NCBI RefSeq assembly: GCF_003751605.1
Contig: NZ_RJVJ01000001.1
Location: 2,418,001 to 2,482,000 of the forward strand
Origin: Kitasatospora cineracea
GTDB lineage: Bacteria; Actinomycetota; Actinomycetes; Streptomycetales; Streptomycetaceae
Length of the DNA stretch: 64,000 bases
Direction of reading: 5' to 3'
Shown: piece by piece, positions 1 to 7,780 of the stretch
How the letters are laid out: each line of letters begins with the position of its first letter
Numbering within the stretch: position 1 is the stretch's first letter
The notes under the pieces: generated by a model
What the model was told of the DNA's origin: nothing
Seen by the model: only the letters and a program-made list of their open reading frames with translations
Database searches by the model: none
Translations under genes and position numbers: made by a program

Positions 1-482
1 GCGGGCTCCCCCTGCACCGCGGCGGGCTCCTCCAGCTCCGGCATCGCCTTGAACACCCAGGTGCGGTAGGAGACGAAGCGGAACACGGTGGCCACTACCA
101 GGCCCAGCACCTTGCCGCCCAGCTTCTCGAACGGGGTGTCCAGGCCCAGGACGTACTGGGTGAAGCCCAGGGTGCCGGTCTCGATCAGCATGCCGATGCC
201 GCTGAACAGCAGGAAGAGGGTGATCTCCCGCTTGCGGGAGGCGGCGTCGCGGTCCCGGTACAGCCAGTACCGGTAGCCCAGGTAGTTGGTGGCGATGGCC
301 ACCAGCGTCGCGGCGATGTTGGAGCGCAGCGAGGCCAGGCCGACGCCGTTGGTGAGGATCCAGAACAGGCCGAAGTTGACCACCACGCCGCTGGCGCCGA
401 TCACGGCGAAACCGATCGCCTCGGCGGACAGCCCGCGCATCCGCTGGGTCAGGGAGGGACGCGTCTCGGTGCTGGTCGTCAT
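1..482 (-). CDS. GtrA family membrane protein (3' end beyond window)
   Basis: The minus-strand frame opens at ATG 482 and runs off the left edge, giving about 160 residues. After a short polar N-terminus there are four hydrophobic segments, beginning near AIGFAVIGASGVVVNFGLFW and including TLVAIATNYLGYRYWLYRDR and VLGLVVATVFRFVSYRTWVF. This four-helix layout with the aromatic and basic YRxW-type loops is typical of GtrA proteins, thought to move polyprenyl-linked sugars or assist envelope glycosylation. The tail is acidic and proline-rich (ELEEPAAVQGEP). It is divergent from purK, with which it shares a 184-bp intergenic region. The family call is firm; the substrate is unknown. Confidence 0.85.
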   Translation of the reverse strand, partial: MTTSTETRPSLTQRMRGLSAEAIGFAVIGASGVVVNFGLFWILTNGVGLASLRSNIAATLVAIATNYLGYRYWLYRDRDAASRKREITLFLLFSGIGMLIETGTLGFTQYVLGLDTPFEKLGGKVLGLVVATVFRFVSYRTWVFKAMPELEEPAAVQGEP

Positions 483-653
483 CCGGGCTGTCTCCGTCTG
501 CTTCACATGATCGGATAAGTGGTGTTCTACGATCCGGCCCACCAGGCTACCCGCAATCCCCGCGGCCTCACCCCCGCCCCGGTGCGAGAAGCCCCGCCGC
601 ACGCCGGAACGGGCGTCGCGCCCGCCGGTGCCGAGCCCTCCCACCGGCCCGGA

Positions 654-669
654 TATCCTGGGGCGCGTG
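654..669 (+). promoter_or_regulatory. Leaderless-type promoter -10 box of purK
   Basis: TATCCT at 654-659 is followed by exactly seven bases and then GTG at 667. Streptomyces transcripts start about 7 nt after the -10 box, so the mRNA would begin at or next to the start codon. No ribosome binding site precedes this GTG, which fits a leaderless transcript. I see no good -35 box. Inferred from sequence geometry only. Confidence 0.55.
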
Positions 670-1824
670 ACTGTAGCGGGCAATGCGAACTTTCCAGTGG
701 TCGGAGTCATCGGCGGCGGGCAGCTCGCCCGCATGATGCACCAGGCGGGCATCCCGCTGGGCATCCGCTTCAAACTCCTCGCCGACACCCCCCAGGAGTC
801 GGCCGCGCAGGTGGTCGGCACCACCGTGCTCGGCGACTACCGCGACCTCGACACGCTGCGGGCCTTCGCCGCCGACTGCGACGTGATCACCTTCGACCAC
901 GAGCACGTGCCCACCGAGCACCTGCGCACCCTCCAGGCCGAGGGCATCGCCGTCCGCCCGGGCCCGCACGCGCTGGTCAACGCCCAGGACAAGGGCGTCA
1001 TGCGGGCCCGGCTCGACTCCATCGGCGTCCCCTGCCCCCGGCACCGGCTGGTCGCCGACCCGGCCGACGTCACCGCCTTCGCCGAGGAGGGCGAGGGCTA
1101 CCCCGTCGTCCTGAAGACCGTCCGCGGCGGCTACGACGGCAAGGGCGTCTGGGTCGTGAAGGACGAGAGCGAGGCCGCCGCCCCCTTCCTGGCCGGCGTC
1201 CCCGTGCTCGCCGAGGAGAAGGTCGACTTCCTGCGCGAACTCGCCGCCGACGTGGTCCGCTCGCCCAGCGGCCAGGCCGTCGCCTACCCGGTCGTCGAGT
1301 CCGTCCAGGAGAACGGCATCTGCGCCGAGGTCACCGCCCCCGCGCCCGACCTCGACCCCGCCCTCTCCGACGAGGCCCAGCAGCTCGCCCTGCGGATCGC
1401 CGGCGAGCTCGACATCACCGGCCACCTCGCCGTCGAGCTCTTCCAGACCCGCGACGGCCGCATCCTGGTCAACGAACTCGCCATGCGCCCGCACAACTCC
1501 GGCCACTGGACCCAGGACGGCGCCGTCACCTCCCAGTTCGAGAACCACCTGCGCGCCGTCCTCGACCTCCCGCTCGGCGACCCCCGCCCCCGCGCCAAGT
1601 GGACCGTCATGGTCAACGTCCTCGGCGGCGACTACCCCGACATGTACCGCGCCTTCCTGCACTGCATGGCCCGCGACCCCGGCCTCAGGATCCACATGTA
1701 CGGAAAGGACGTGAAGCCCGGCCGCAAGGTCGGCCACGTCAACGTCTTCGGGGACGACCTCGAAGACGTCCGCGAGCGCGCCCGCCACGCGGCCGCCTAC
1801 CTGCGAGGAACGATCACCGATTGA
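667..1824 (+). CDS. purK: 5-(carboxyamino)imidazole ribonucleotide synthase PurK
   Basis: PurK uses ATP and bicarbonate to make N5-CAIR from AIR in purine synthesis; PurE then rearranges the product. The 385-residue protein starts GTG with the Rossmann-like motif GVIGGGQLARMM, followed by an ATP-grasp core (VVLKTVRGGYDGKGVWVV, then LVNELAMRPHNSGHWT carrying metal and ATP ligands). A longer frame from GTG 628 exists, but the -10-like TATCCT at 654-659 lies inside that extension, so GTG 667 is preferred. Length is normal for the family. The gene ends ATC-ACC-GAT-TGA; the stop codon coincides with a TTGA that may be the edge of the tnpB element downstream. purE is usually adjacent, but here 1.37 kb intervenes. 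Confidence 0.95.
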   Translation: MTVAGNANFPVVGVIGGGQLARMMHQAGIPLGIRFKLLADTPQESAAQVVGTTVLGDYRDLDTLRAFAADCDVITFDHEHVPTEHLRTLQAEGIAVRPGPHALVNAQDKGVMRARLDSIGVPCPRHRLVADPADVTAFAEEGEGYPVVLKTVRGGYDGKGVWVVKDESEAAAPFLAGVPVLAEEKVDFLRELAADVVRSPSGQAVAYPVVESVQENGICAEVTAPAPDLDPALSDEAQQLALRIAGELDITGHLAVELFQTRDGRILVNELAMRPHNSGHWTQDGAVTSQFENHLRAVLDLPLGDPRPRAKWTVMVNVLGGDYPDMYRAFLHCMARDPGLRIHMYGKDVKPGRKVGHVNVFGDDLEDVRERARHAAAYLRGTITD

Positions 1825-3062
1825 CCCGGAAGTCCCTTCGGCCTCGCGGCCGGGCCGCCGTGCGCGAGCACGGTGGCCGGGACGACTTCCTGCTTCGTCG
1901 ACGACTGCCCGCCCGGAGTGCTCCGTTGAGGTCCTACGCCGTCTCCACAGGCTGCAACCGCCAGTCCGGCGGCCAGGACGTTGCGCGCCGCGTTGACGTC
2001 CCGGTCGTGGACGGCGCCGCAGGCGCACTCCCACGTGCGGACGTGCAGCGGCAGGTGGTCGCGGACGGTTCCGCATGCGCCGCACAGCTTGGAGCTGGGG
2101 AACCAGCGGTCGACGACGACCAGCTCCCGGCCGTACCAGGCGCACTTGTACGCCAGCATGCTCCGGAGTTCGGCCCAACCGGCGTCCGCGATCGCGCGGG
2201 CGAGCCTGCGGTTCCTGAGCATGCCGCGCACCAGCAGGTCCTCGACCACGACCGCTTGGTTCTCACGGACGAGTCGGGTGCTCAGCTGGTGCAGGAAGTC
2301 CCGGCGCCGGTCGGCGATCCGGGTGTGGATGCGGGCCACCTTGCGGCGGGCCTTCTCCCGGTTCGCCGAGCCCTTCGCCTTGCGGGCCAGCTCGCGCTGT
2401 GCCCGGGCCAGACGCTCGCGGTCGCGGCGCTCGTGCCGGGGGTTGGCGATCTTCTCACCAGTGGAGAGCACCGCCAGGTGTGCGATGCCCAGGTCGACGC
2501 CCACGGCGGTGCGCGACACGGGCAGCGGTCGCACGTCCGGGTCCTCGCACAGCAGCGACACGAACCAGCGCCCCGCCGCGTCACGGCTGACGGTCACCGT
2601 GGACGGGACCGCGCCCTCGGGCAGCGGCCGCGACCAGCGGACCTCCAGCGGTCCGGCCGTCTTCGCCAGCGTCAACTGCCCGTCCCGGTAGCGGAACGCC
2701 GAACGCGTGTACTCGGCAGCGGCCCGCGAACGCTTCCGCGACTTGAACCGCGGATGCCCCGACCGCCCGGCGAAGAAGCCGGCGAACGCCGCCTGCAGGT
2801 GCCGCAGCGCCTGCTGCAACGGCACGCACGACACCTCGGACAGGAACGCCAGCTCCGCCGTCCGCTTCCACCCCGTCGGCATCGCCGACGTCGCCCCGTA
2901 CCCGACCCGCTCCCCGCGCTCCGCCCACGCCTGGGCACGGGCGGCCAGCGCCAGGTTGTAGACCAGCCGCACGCACCCGAACGTGCGCGACAGCTCGGCC
3001 GCCTGCGCATCCGTCGGGTAGCAGCGGTACTTGAACGCCCGCTTCACGTGAGTGGTCGCCAC
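1797..3062 (-). CDS. tnpB: TnpB (IS200/IS605-family OrfB), RNA-guided nuclease-like
   Basis: About 421 residues if translation starts at GTG 3062 (GTG 3047 is an alternative). The N-terminus VKRAFKYRCYPTDAQAAELS and the RuvC-like core are classic TnpB: catalytic acidic residues are D190 (GVDLGIAHL), E274 (VVVEDLL) and D355 (HDRDVNAARN), with a zinc-binding CxxC...CxC region between the last two (LCGACG, ECACG). TnpB proteins are DNA nucleases guided by an RNA made from the 3' end of their own gene. No tnpA transposase is present, so the element is a solo, probably immobile form. The last roughly 30 residues look like translation through the element's right end into purK; the stop codon lies inside purK, giving a 28-bp tail-to-tail overlap. 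All catalytic residues are intact, so it may be active. Confidence 0.92.
   Translation of the reverse strand: MATTHVKRAFKYRCYPTDAQAAELSRTFGCVRLVYNLALAARAQAWAERGERVGYGATSAMPTGWKRTAELAFLSEVSCVPLQQALRHLQAAFAGFFAGRSGHPRFKSRKRSRAAAEYTRSAFRYRDGQLTLAKTAGPLEVRWSRPLPEGAVPSTVTVSRDAAGRWFVSLLCEDPDVRPLPVSRTAVGVDLGIAHLAVLSTGEKIANPRHERRDRERLARAQRELARKAKGSANREKARRKVARIHTRIADRRRDFLHQLSTRLVRENQAVVVEDLLVRGMLRNRRLARAIADAGWAELRSMLAYKCAWYGRELVVVDRWFPSSKLCGACGTVRDHLPLHVRTWECACGAVHDRDVNAARNVLAAGLAVAACGDGVGPQRSTPGGQSSTKQEVVPATVLAHGGPAARPKGLPGQSVIVPRR
1821..1960 (-). ncRNA. Predicted omega-RNA (guide RNA scaffold) at the tnpB 3' end
   Basis: TnpB guide RNAs come from the last part of the tnpB message and end at the element boundary, followed by a guide copied from flanking DNA. 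On the minus strand, two small hairpins sit at this edge: arms 1848-1852 and 1839-1843 around a four-base loop, then GAAG-GGA-CTTC. They are followed by TCAA (1824-1821), a sequence like the right cleavage sites of this family. The scaffold start is a guess. The guide would continue into purK from 1820 downward. No expression evidence exists. Confidence 0.35.
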
Positions 3063-3083
3063 GACGCACACGCCAGAACCCGC

Positions 3084-3102
3084 CACTGACAGTGCGTCAG
3101 TG
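3084..3102. repeat. Perfect hairpin, likely left-end hairpin of the tnpB element
   Basis: CACTGAC at 3084-3090 and GTCAGTG at 3096-3102 form a perfect 7-bp stem with a 5-base loop, 22 bp upstream of the tnpB start. IS200/IS605-family elements carry such imperfect or perfect subterminal hairpins instead of inverted terminal repeats. A 7-bp sequence GATCACC occurs just outside it (3102-3108) and again at 1812-1818 beyond the other end; this may be chance. Confidence 0.5.
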
Positions 3103-3191
3103 ATCACCTGCTGTGCCACCGGACCGTCCCGATGACAGTCCGGCCCGCCCGCTCCGGTCCAAGCTCCGGGGCACCTATGAGAGGACTCCCC

Positions 3192-3719
3192 ATGACTCAG
3201 TCCCCCCTTGTCGGCATCGTGATGGGCTCCGACTCCGACTGGCCCGTGATGGAGGCCGCCGCGCAGGCGCTCGACGAGTTCGAGATCCCGTACGAGGTCG
3301 ACGTGGTCTCCGCGCACCGGATGCCGCGCGAGATGGTGGCGTACGGCGAGCGGGCGCACGGGCGCGGGCTGAAGGCGGTCATCGCCGGGGCCGGCGGGGC
3401 CGCGCACCTGCCCGGGATGCTGGCGTCGGTGACGCCGCTGCCGGTGATCGGGGTGCCGGTGCCGCTGCGGTACCTGGACGGGATGGACAGCCTGCTGTCG
3501 ATCGTCCAGATGCCCGCCGGGGTGCCGGTGGCCACCGTGTCGGTCGCGGGCGCGCGCAACGCCGGGCTGCTCGCGGTGCGGATGCTGGCCGCGTTCGACG
3601 CCGAACTCGCCGAGAAGATGGTCGAGTTCCAGGCCGAGCTGAACAGCCAGGCCACCGAGAAGGGCCGCAAGCTGCGCGCCAAGGTCGCGGGGAACGACTC
3701 GTTCGGCTTCGGCAAGTAG
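3192..3719 (+). CDS. purE: 5-(carboxyamino)imidazole ribonucleotide mutase PurE
   Basis: PurE class I converts N5-CAIR to CAIR. The 175-residue protein begins [20 protein letters not shown], where GSDSD is the phosphate-binding motif, and contains the SAHRMP and [11 protein letters not shown] active-site segments. The start is ATG 3192, preceded by the ribosome binding site GAGAGGA (3179-3185) at a 6-nt spacing; a frame opening at 3132 would add 20 residues without conserved features. It belongs with purK but is split from it by the tnpB element, so it probably relies on its own promoter or read-through across the insertion. Confidence 0.96.
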   Translation: MTQSPLVGIVMGSDSDWPVMEAAAQALDEFEIPYEVDVVSAHRMPREMVAYGERAHGRGLKAVIAGAGGAAHLPGMLASVTPLPVIGVPVPLRYLDGMDSLLSIVQMPAGVPVATVSVAGARNAGLLAVRMLAAFDAELAEKMVEFQAELNSQATEKGRKLRAKVAGNDSFGFGK

Positions 3720-3731
3720 TAGAACGGGGGG

Positions 3732-4925
3732 ATGACCCCCGAACTGCTCGACCGCGCCCGGGCCGTCCTGCGCACCACGCCGGTGGTGGACGGCCACAAC
3801 GACCTGCCCTGGGCGATGCGCGCCCAGGCCGGGTACGACCTCGACGCCGTGGACCTGGCCGCGGACCAGAGCCACCGGCTGCACACCGACCTCGGCCGCC
3901 TGCGGGCGGGCGGGGTCGGTGCGCAGTTCTGGTCGGTGTACGTGCCGGCCGAGCTGGCGGGGGACGACGCGGTCAGCGCCACGCTGGAACAGGTCGACTT
4001 CGTCCGGGCGATGGCCGAGCGGCACCCCGGGCACCTGCGGCTCGCGCTGACCGCCGACGAGGTGGAGGCCGCCCGCGCCGAGGGCCGGATCGCCTCGCTG
4101 ATGGGCGCCGAGGGCGGACACTCCATCAACTCCTCGCTGGCCACCCTGCGGGCGCTGTACGAGCTGGGCGTGCGCTACCTGACGCTCACCCACAACTCCA
4201 ACGTGCCGTGGGCGGACTCCGCCACCGACGAGCCGGTGCACGGCGGACTGACCGCGTTCGGCGAGGAGGTGGTGCGGGAGATGAACCGGCTCGGCATGCT
4301 GGTCGACCTCTCGCACGTCTCCGCCGACACCATGCGCGACGCGCTGCGGGTCTCCGAGGCCCCGGTGGTCTTCTCGCACTCCTCGGCCCGCGCCGTCTGC
4401 GACCACCCGCGCAACGTCCCCGACGACGTGCTGGTCCAACTGCCCGCCAACGGCGGCGTGGTGATGGCCACCTTCGTGCCCAAGTTCGTGCTGCCCGCCG
4501 CCATCGAGTGGACGCTCGCCGCCGACGCCAACATGCGGGCCAAGGGCCTGCACCCGCTGGAGACCACCCCCGAGGCGATGGCCGTGCAGCGCGCCTACGA
4601 GGCCGAGCACCCCCGCCCGGTCGCCACCGCCGCCACCGTCGCCGACCACCTCGACCACCTGCGCGAGGTGGCCGGCGTCGACCACATCGGCCTCGGCGGC
4701 GACTACGACGGCACCGCGTTCACCCCGGCCGGCCTGGAGGACGTCGCCGGCTACCCGGTGCTGGTCGCCGAACTGCTGCGCCGCGGCTGGTCCGAGGCCG
4801 ACCTGGCCAAGCTGACCTGGCACAACGCGGTGCGGGCGCTGCGCGGCGCCGAGACGGTCGCCACCCGGCTGCGGGCCGAGCGCCGCCCCTCGATCGCCAC
4901 CCTGGCCCGGCTGGACGGCGCGTGA
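3732..4925 (+). CDS. Membrane dipeptidase family (peptidase M19) zinc dipeptidase
   Basis: A 397-residue zinc dipeptidase of the renal-dipeptidase type, hydrolysing dipeptides or related amide bonds. Metal ligands are visible: [10 protein letters not shown] near residue 17 (HxD), the E in [12 protein letters not shown], and histidines in [11 protein letters not shown] and VFSHSSAR; the active-site aspartate lies in [10 protein letters not shown]. There is no signal peptide, so it is probably cytoplasmic. It begins 12 bp after purE and its stop codon overlaps the GTG of the MerR gene (GTGA), implying co-transcription. Substrate cannot be told from sequence. Confidence 0.92.
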   Translation: MTPELLDRARAVLRTTPVVDGHNDLPWAMRAQAGYDLDAVDLAADQSHRLHTDLGRLRAGGVGAQFWSVYVPAELAGDDAVSATLEQVDFVRAMAERHPGHLRLALTADEVEAARAEGRIASLMGAEGGHSINSSLATLRALYELGVRYLTLTHNSNVPWADSATDEPVHGGLTAFGEEVVREMNRLGMLVDLSHVSADTMRDALRVSEAPVVFSHSSARAVCDHPRNVPDDVLVQLPANGGVVMATFVPKFVLPAAIEWTLAADANMRAKGLHPLETTPEAMAVQRAYEAEHPRPVATAATVADHLDHLREVAGVDHIGLGGDYDGTAFTPAGLEDVAGYPVLVAELLRRGWSEADLAKLTWHNAVRALRGAETVATRLRAERRPSIATLARLDGA

Positions 4926-5809
4926 ACCACGGGCTTGACCTCGCCCCTGGGGCAGGGGGCAGCGTTGCCGGTGCGGAGGAGGAACGGCTGCTCACCACCG
5001 GTGAGTTCGCCCGCCGCGGCCTGCTGTCGCCGAAGGCGCTGCGGCTGTACGACCGGCAGGGACTGCTGCCGCCGGACCGGATCGACCCGGACAGCGGCTA
5101 CCGGTACTACCGGCCGGAGCGGCTGGCCACCGCGCGGCTGATCGTCCGGCTGCGCGGCCTGGACATGCCGCTGGCCACGGTCGCCGAGGTGCTCGCCCTG
5201 CCGGGCCCCGCGGCGGCCGAGCGGGTCGCCGCGTACTGGGCCGCCGTCGAACGGCGGACCGCCTCGCAGCGGACGCTGGCCGACCACCTCCGCGTCCAAC
5301 TCAGCGGACTCGAAGGGATCGACGAGATGTACCGGATCGAACAGCGCGACGTGCCCGAGCAGCTGGTGCTCACCGAGCAGCGCCGGGCCGGGCCGGAGGA
5401 GCTGGACCGCTTCATCCCGGAGGCCACCGCCCGGCTGGCGGCGGTGGCCGAGGCCCACGGCGGGGTGGCGGCCGCCCCCTTCGTGGTCTACCACGGGGAC
5501 GTCAACGAGGACGCCGACGGCCCGGTGGAGGTCTGCGTCCCGGTCGACCCGGCCCGCGCCGCCGGCCTGACCGCCGCGCACCGCACCGAGCCCGCGCACC
5601 GGGAGGCGTACACCACGGTCACCAAGGCGCAGGTGGAGTACCCGCAGATCCTCAGCGCGTACGACGCCGTCTGCGCGTGGATGGAACGGGCCGGCACCCC
5701 GCGCACCGGCGCCGGCCGGGAGGTCTACTTCGCGGACTGGGCGACCGCCGGGCCGGCCGACGAGGTCTGCGACATCGCCTTCCCGATCGGCGCGCCGACC
5801 GGCGGCTGA
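4922..5809 (+). CDS. MerR-family regulator with GyrI-like effector domain
   Basis: The N-terminal winged helix is a clear MerR domain ([20 protein letters not shown], then [12 protein letters not shown]), followed by a coiled linker and a C-terminal domain from about residue 145 ([20 protein letters not shown] ... YFADW) that matches GyrI-like small-molecule-binding domains. GTG 4922 overlaps the upstream stop, giving 295 residues, but the first 22 codons contain a MerR-type promoter. A strong ribosome binding site GGAGGAGG (4975-4982) precedes an in-frame CTG at 4988, and the conserved domain begins exactly there, so the true start may be CTG 4988 (273 residues). Ligand unknown. Confidence 0.88.
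   Translation: MNHGLDLAPGAGGSVAGAEEERLLTTGEFARRGLLSPKALRLYDRQGLLPPDRIDPDSGYRYYRPERLATARLIVRLRGLDMPLATVAEVLALPGPAAAERVAAYWAAVERRTASQRTLADHLRVQLSGLEGIDEMYRIEQRDVPEQLVLTEQRRAGPEELDRFIPEATARLAAVAEAHGGVAAAPFVVYHGDVNEDADGPVEVCVPVDPARAAGLTAAHRTEPAHREAYTTVTKAQVEYPQILSAYDAVCAWMERAGTPRTGAGREVYFADWATAGPADEVCDIAFPIGAPTGG
4935..4965 (+). promoter_or_regulatory. MerR-type promoter/operator with 19-bp spacer
   Basis: TTGACC (4935-4940) and CAGCGT (4960-4965) are separated by 19 bp, the over-long spacer that is the hallmark of MerR-activated promoters. The spacer carries a dyad centred on CCCCTGGGG, extended to GCCCCTGGGGC with two more flanking pairs. It lies just before the MerR coding domain, which suggests self-regulation. 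Confidence 0.6.
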
Positions 5810-5816
5810 CCCGCCG
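5800..5816. terminator. Short hairpin between convergent genes
   Basis: CGGCGG and CCGCCG form a 6-bp stem around CTGAC, spanning the end of the MerR gene and the gap before the stop of the convergent CoA-binding gene. A weak bidirectional terminator is plausible. Confidence 0.4.
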
Positions 5817-6224
5817 CTACAGCAGCGGCAGCTCGATCGCCGGGCAGCGGTCCATCACCATGTCGAGGCCGGCCGCGCGGGTGCGCGCGTAGGCCGCCTC
5901 GTCGATGACCCCGAGCTGGAACCAGACCGCCTTCGCGCCCGCGGCCACCGCCTGGTCGGCGACCGGCCCGGCCAGCTCGGAGTTGACGAACACGTCCACC
6001 ACGTCGACCGGGAACGGGATCTCGGCGAGCGAGGCGTAGCCCGGCTCGCCGAGCACCGTCTCGGCCTTCGGGTGCACCGGCACGATCCGCTTCCCGGCCC
6101 GCTGCAGCACCCGGGCCACGCCGTACGCGGCGCGCGCGGTGTTGTTCGACAGGCCGACCACGGCCCAGGTGTCGCCGGAGGAGGTGAGGACCTTCCGGAC
6201 GGTGGCGTCGTCTGCGTAGCTCAT
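5817..6224 (-). CDS. CoA-binding (YccU-like) protein
   Basis: A 135-residue single-domain Rossmann protein of the CoA_binding family. Features: WAVVGLSNNTARAAYGVARV near residue 20 (nucleotide-binding loop), IVPVHPKAETVLGEPGYASL and VDVVDVFVNSELAGPVADQA. Length and order match small CoA-binding proteins of unknown function related to succinyl-CoA synthetase alpha subunits. It lies between the ugd terminator (6238-6272) and a convergent MerR gene, so it is probably transcribed alone. No further function can be proposed. Confidence 0.88.
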   Translation of the reverse strand: MSYADDATVRKVLTSSGDTWAVVGLSNNTARAAYGVARVLQRAGKRIVPVHPKAETVLGEPGYASLAEIPFPVDVVDVFVNSELAGPVADQAVAAGAKAVWFQLGVIDEAAYARTRAAGLDMVMDRCPAIELPLL

Positions 6225-6237
6225 GCCGGGGAGAACG

Positions 6238-6272
6238 GACGGCCGGGCCCGGTCATTCCGGGCCCGGCCGTC
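6238..6272 (-). terminator. Terminator hairpin after ugd
   Basis: A perfect 15-bp inverted repeat (6238-6252 and 6258-6272) with a TCATT loop lies 18 bp beyond the ugd stop codon and just upstream of the CoA-binding gene on the same strand. It has no T tract, as is usual for Streptomyces terminators. Confidence 0.75.
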
Positions 6273-6290
6273 GCGCGTGCGCGGGGCGGG

Positions 6291-7634
6291 TCACTCCGCG
6301 GAGGGGCGGCCCATCGCGCGGTAGGTCCAGCCGGCGGCCCGCCAGGCGTCGCCGTTCAGCACGTTGCGGCCGTCCACGAGGTGGCGCTCGGCGACCACCG
6401 CGCCGACCTCGGCCGGGTCGAGCTCGCGGAACTCCTGCCACTCCGTCAGGTGCAGCACCACGTGGGCGCCCTCGGCGGCGTCCAGCGGGGAGGCGGCGTA
6501 GGACAGGCCGGGGAACATCTTGCGGGCGTTGTCCATCGCCTTCGGGTCGTAGACGGTGACCTGGGCGCCCTGCAGCTGGATCTGCCCGGCCACGTTCAGC
6601 GCGGGCGAGTCCCGGATGTCGTCCGAGTTCGGCTTGAAGGCCGCGCCCAGCACCGCGACCCGGCGGCCCAGGAAGCCGCCGCCGCACTGCTCGCGGGCCA
6701 GCTCCACCATCCGGGAGCGGCGCCGCATGTTGATCGAGTCGACCTCGCGCAGGAAGGTCAGCGCCTGGTCCGCGCCCAGCTCGCCGGCCCGGGCCATGAA
6801 CGCCCGGATGTCCTTGGGCAGGCAGCCGCCGCCGAAGCCCAGGCCCGCGTTCAGGAACTTGCCGCCGATCCGGGCGTCGTACGACAGCGCCTTGGACAGC
6901 TGCACCACGTCGGCGCCGGCGCTCTCGCAGACCTCGGCCATCGCGTTGATGAAGGAGATCTTGGTGGCCAGGAAGGAGTTGGCGGCGGCCTTGACCAGCT
7001 CGGCGGTCGGGAAGTCGGTCACCACGAACGGCACGCCGTCCGCGATCGGCCCCGCGTACACCTCGCGCAGCACCTGCTCGGCGTGCTCGCTGCGCACGCC
7101 GACCACCAGCCGGTCCGGGTGCAGGGTGTCGCCGACGGCGAAGCCCTCGCGCAGGAACTCCGGGTTCCAGGCCAGTTCGGCCTGCGCCCCGACCGGGGCC
7201 AGCTCGGCCAGCCGGGCGGCCAGCCGGTTCGCCGAGCCCACCGGCACCGTCGACTTGCCGACGACCAGGGCGGGCCGCTCCAGCAGCGGGGCCAGCGAGT
7301 CCAGCGCGGAGTCCACGTAGCTCATGTCGGCCGCGAACTCGCCCTTGCGCTGCGGGGTGTTGACGCAGATGAAGTGGACGTCGCCGAAGGCCGCGACCTC
7401 CTCCCAGGAGTCGGTGAACCGCAGCCGCCCGCTGGACCCCTCGTGGCCCGCCACGTGCTTGAGCAGCAGCTCCGACAGCCCGGGTTCGTACATCGGCACC
7501 CGGCCGGCGGCCAGCGCGGTCAGCCGGTCCCGGTCGATGTCGAGACCGAGGACCTCGAACCCGAGCTCCGCCATGCACGCGGCATGCGTCGCGCCCAGGT
7601 AGCCGGTGCCGATCACCGTGATGCGGGGAGCCAT
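6291..7634 (-). CDS. ugd: UDP-glucose 6-dehydrogenase
   Basis: Oxidises UDP-glucose to UDP-glucuronate with two NAD+, supplying uronic acid for envelope glycopolymers. The 447 residues include the NAD-binding ITVIGTGYLGATHAACMAEL (GxGxxG), the conserved WNPEFLREGFAVGD segment and FGGGCLPKDIRAF with the catalytic cysteine, followed by the C-terminal UDP-binding domain (AAFKPNSDDIRDSPALNVA). Length is normal. It is divergent from an LCP gene, and the wider neighbourhood (LCP proteins, glycosyltransferases) supports a role in cell-wall polysaccharide. UDP-mannuronate-type dehydrogenases are related but fit less well. Confidence 0.93.
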   Translation of the reverse strand: MAPRITVIGTGYLGATHAACMAELGFEVLGLDIDRDRLTALAAGRVPMYEPGLSELLLKHVAGHEGSSGRLRFTDSWEEVAAFGDVHFICVNTPQRKGEFAADMSYVDSALDSLAPLLERPALVVGKSTVPVGSANRLAARLAELAPVGAQAELAWNPEFLREGFAVGDTLHPDRLVVGVRSEHAEQVLREVYAGPIADGVPFVVTDFPTAELVKAAANSFLATKISFINAMAEVCESAGADVVQLSKALSYDARIGGKFLNAGLGFGGGCLPKDIRAFMARAGELGADQALTFLREVDSINMRRRSRMVELAREQCGGGFLGRRVAVLGAAFKPNSDDIRDSPALNVAGQIQLQGAQVTVYDPKAMDNARKMFPGLSYAASPLDAAEGAHVVLHLTEWQEFRELDPAEVGAVVAERHLVDGRNVLNGDAWRAAGWTYRAMGRPSAE

Positions 7635-7780
7635 ACGCGTTTCCTTCAGTTCAGTTCGGGGCCGTACCAGTGGTGGGCCGCGGCCGCAGCCACTGATGTT
7701 AGCCGTCCGCCGGACGTAGGCGGTCTGCAGATATTACGGTTCCGGCGCGAAGGTCTGTGCAGGAGGTTCACAATGCCGCC

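Noticed and set aside
3063..4823. Upstream extension of the tnpB frame to more than 1000 codons
   Set aside because: The extension is antisense to purE and the dipeptidase gene and has no conserved sequence; TnpB homology begins at about 3062.
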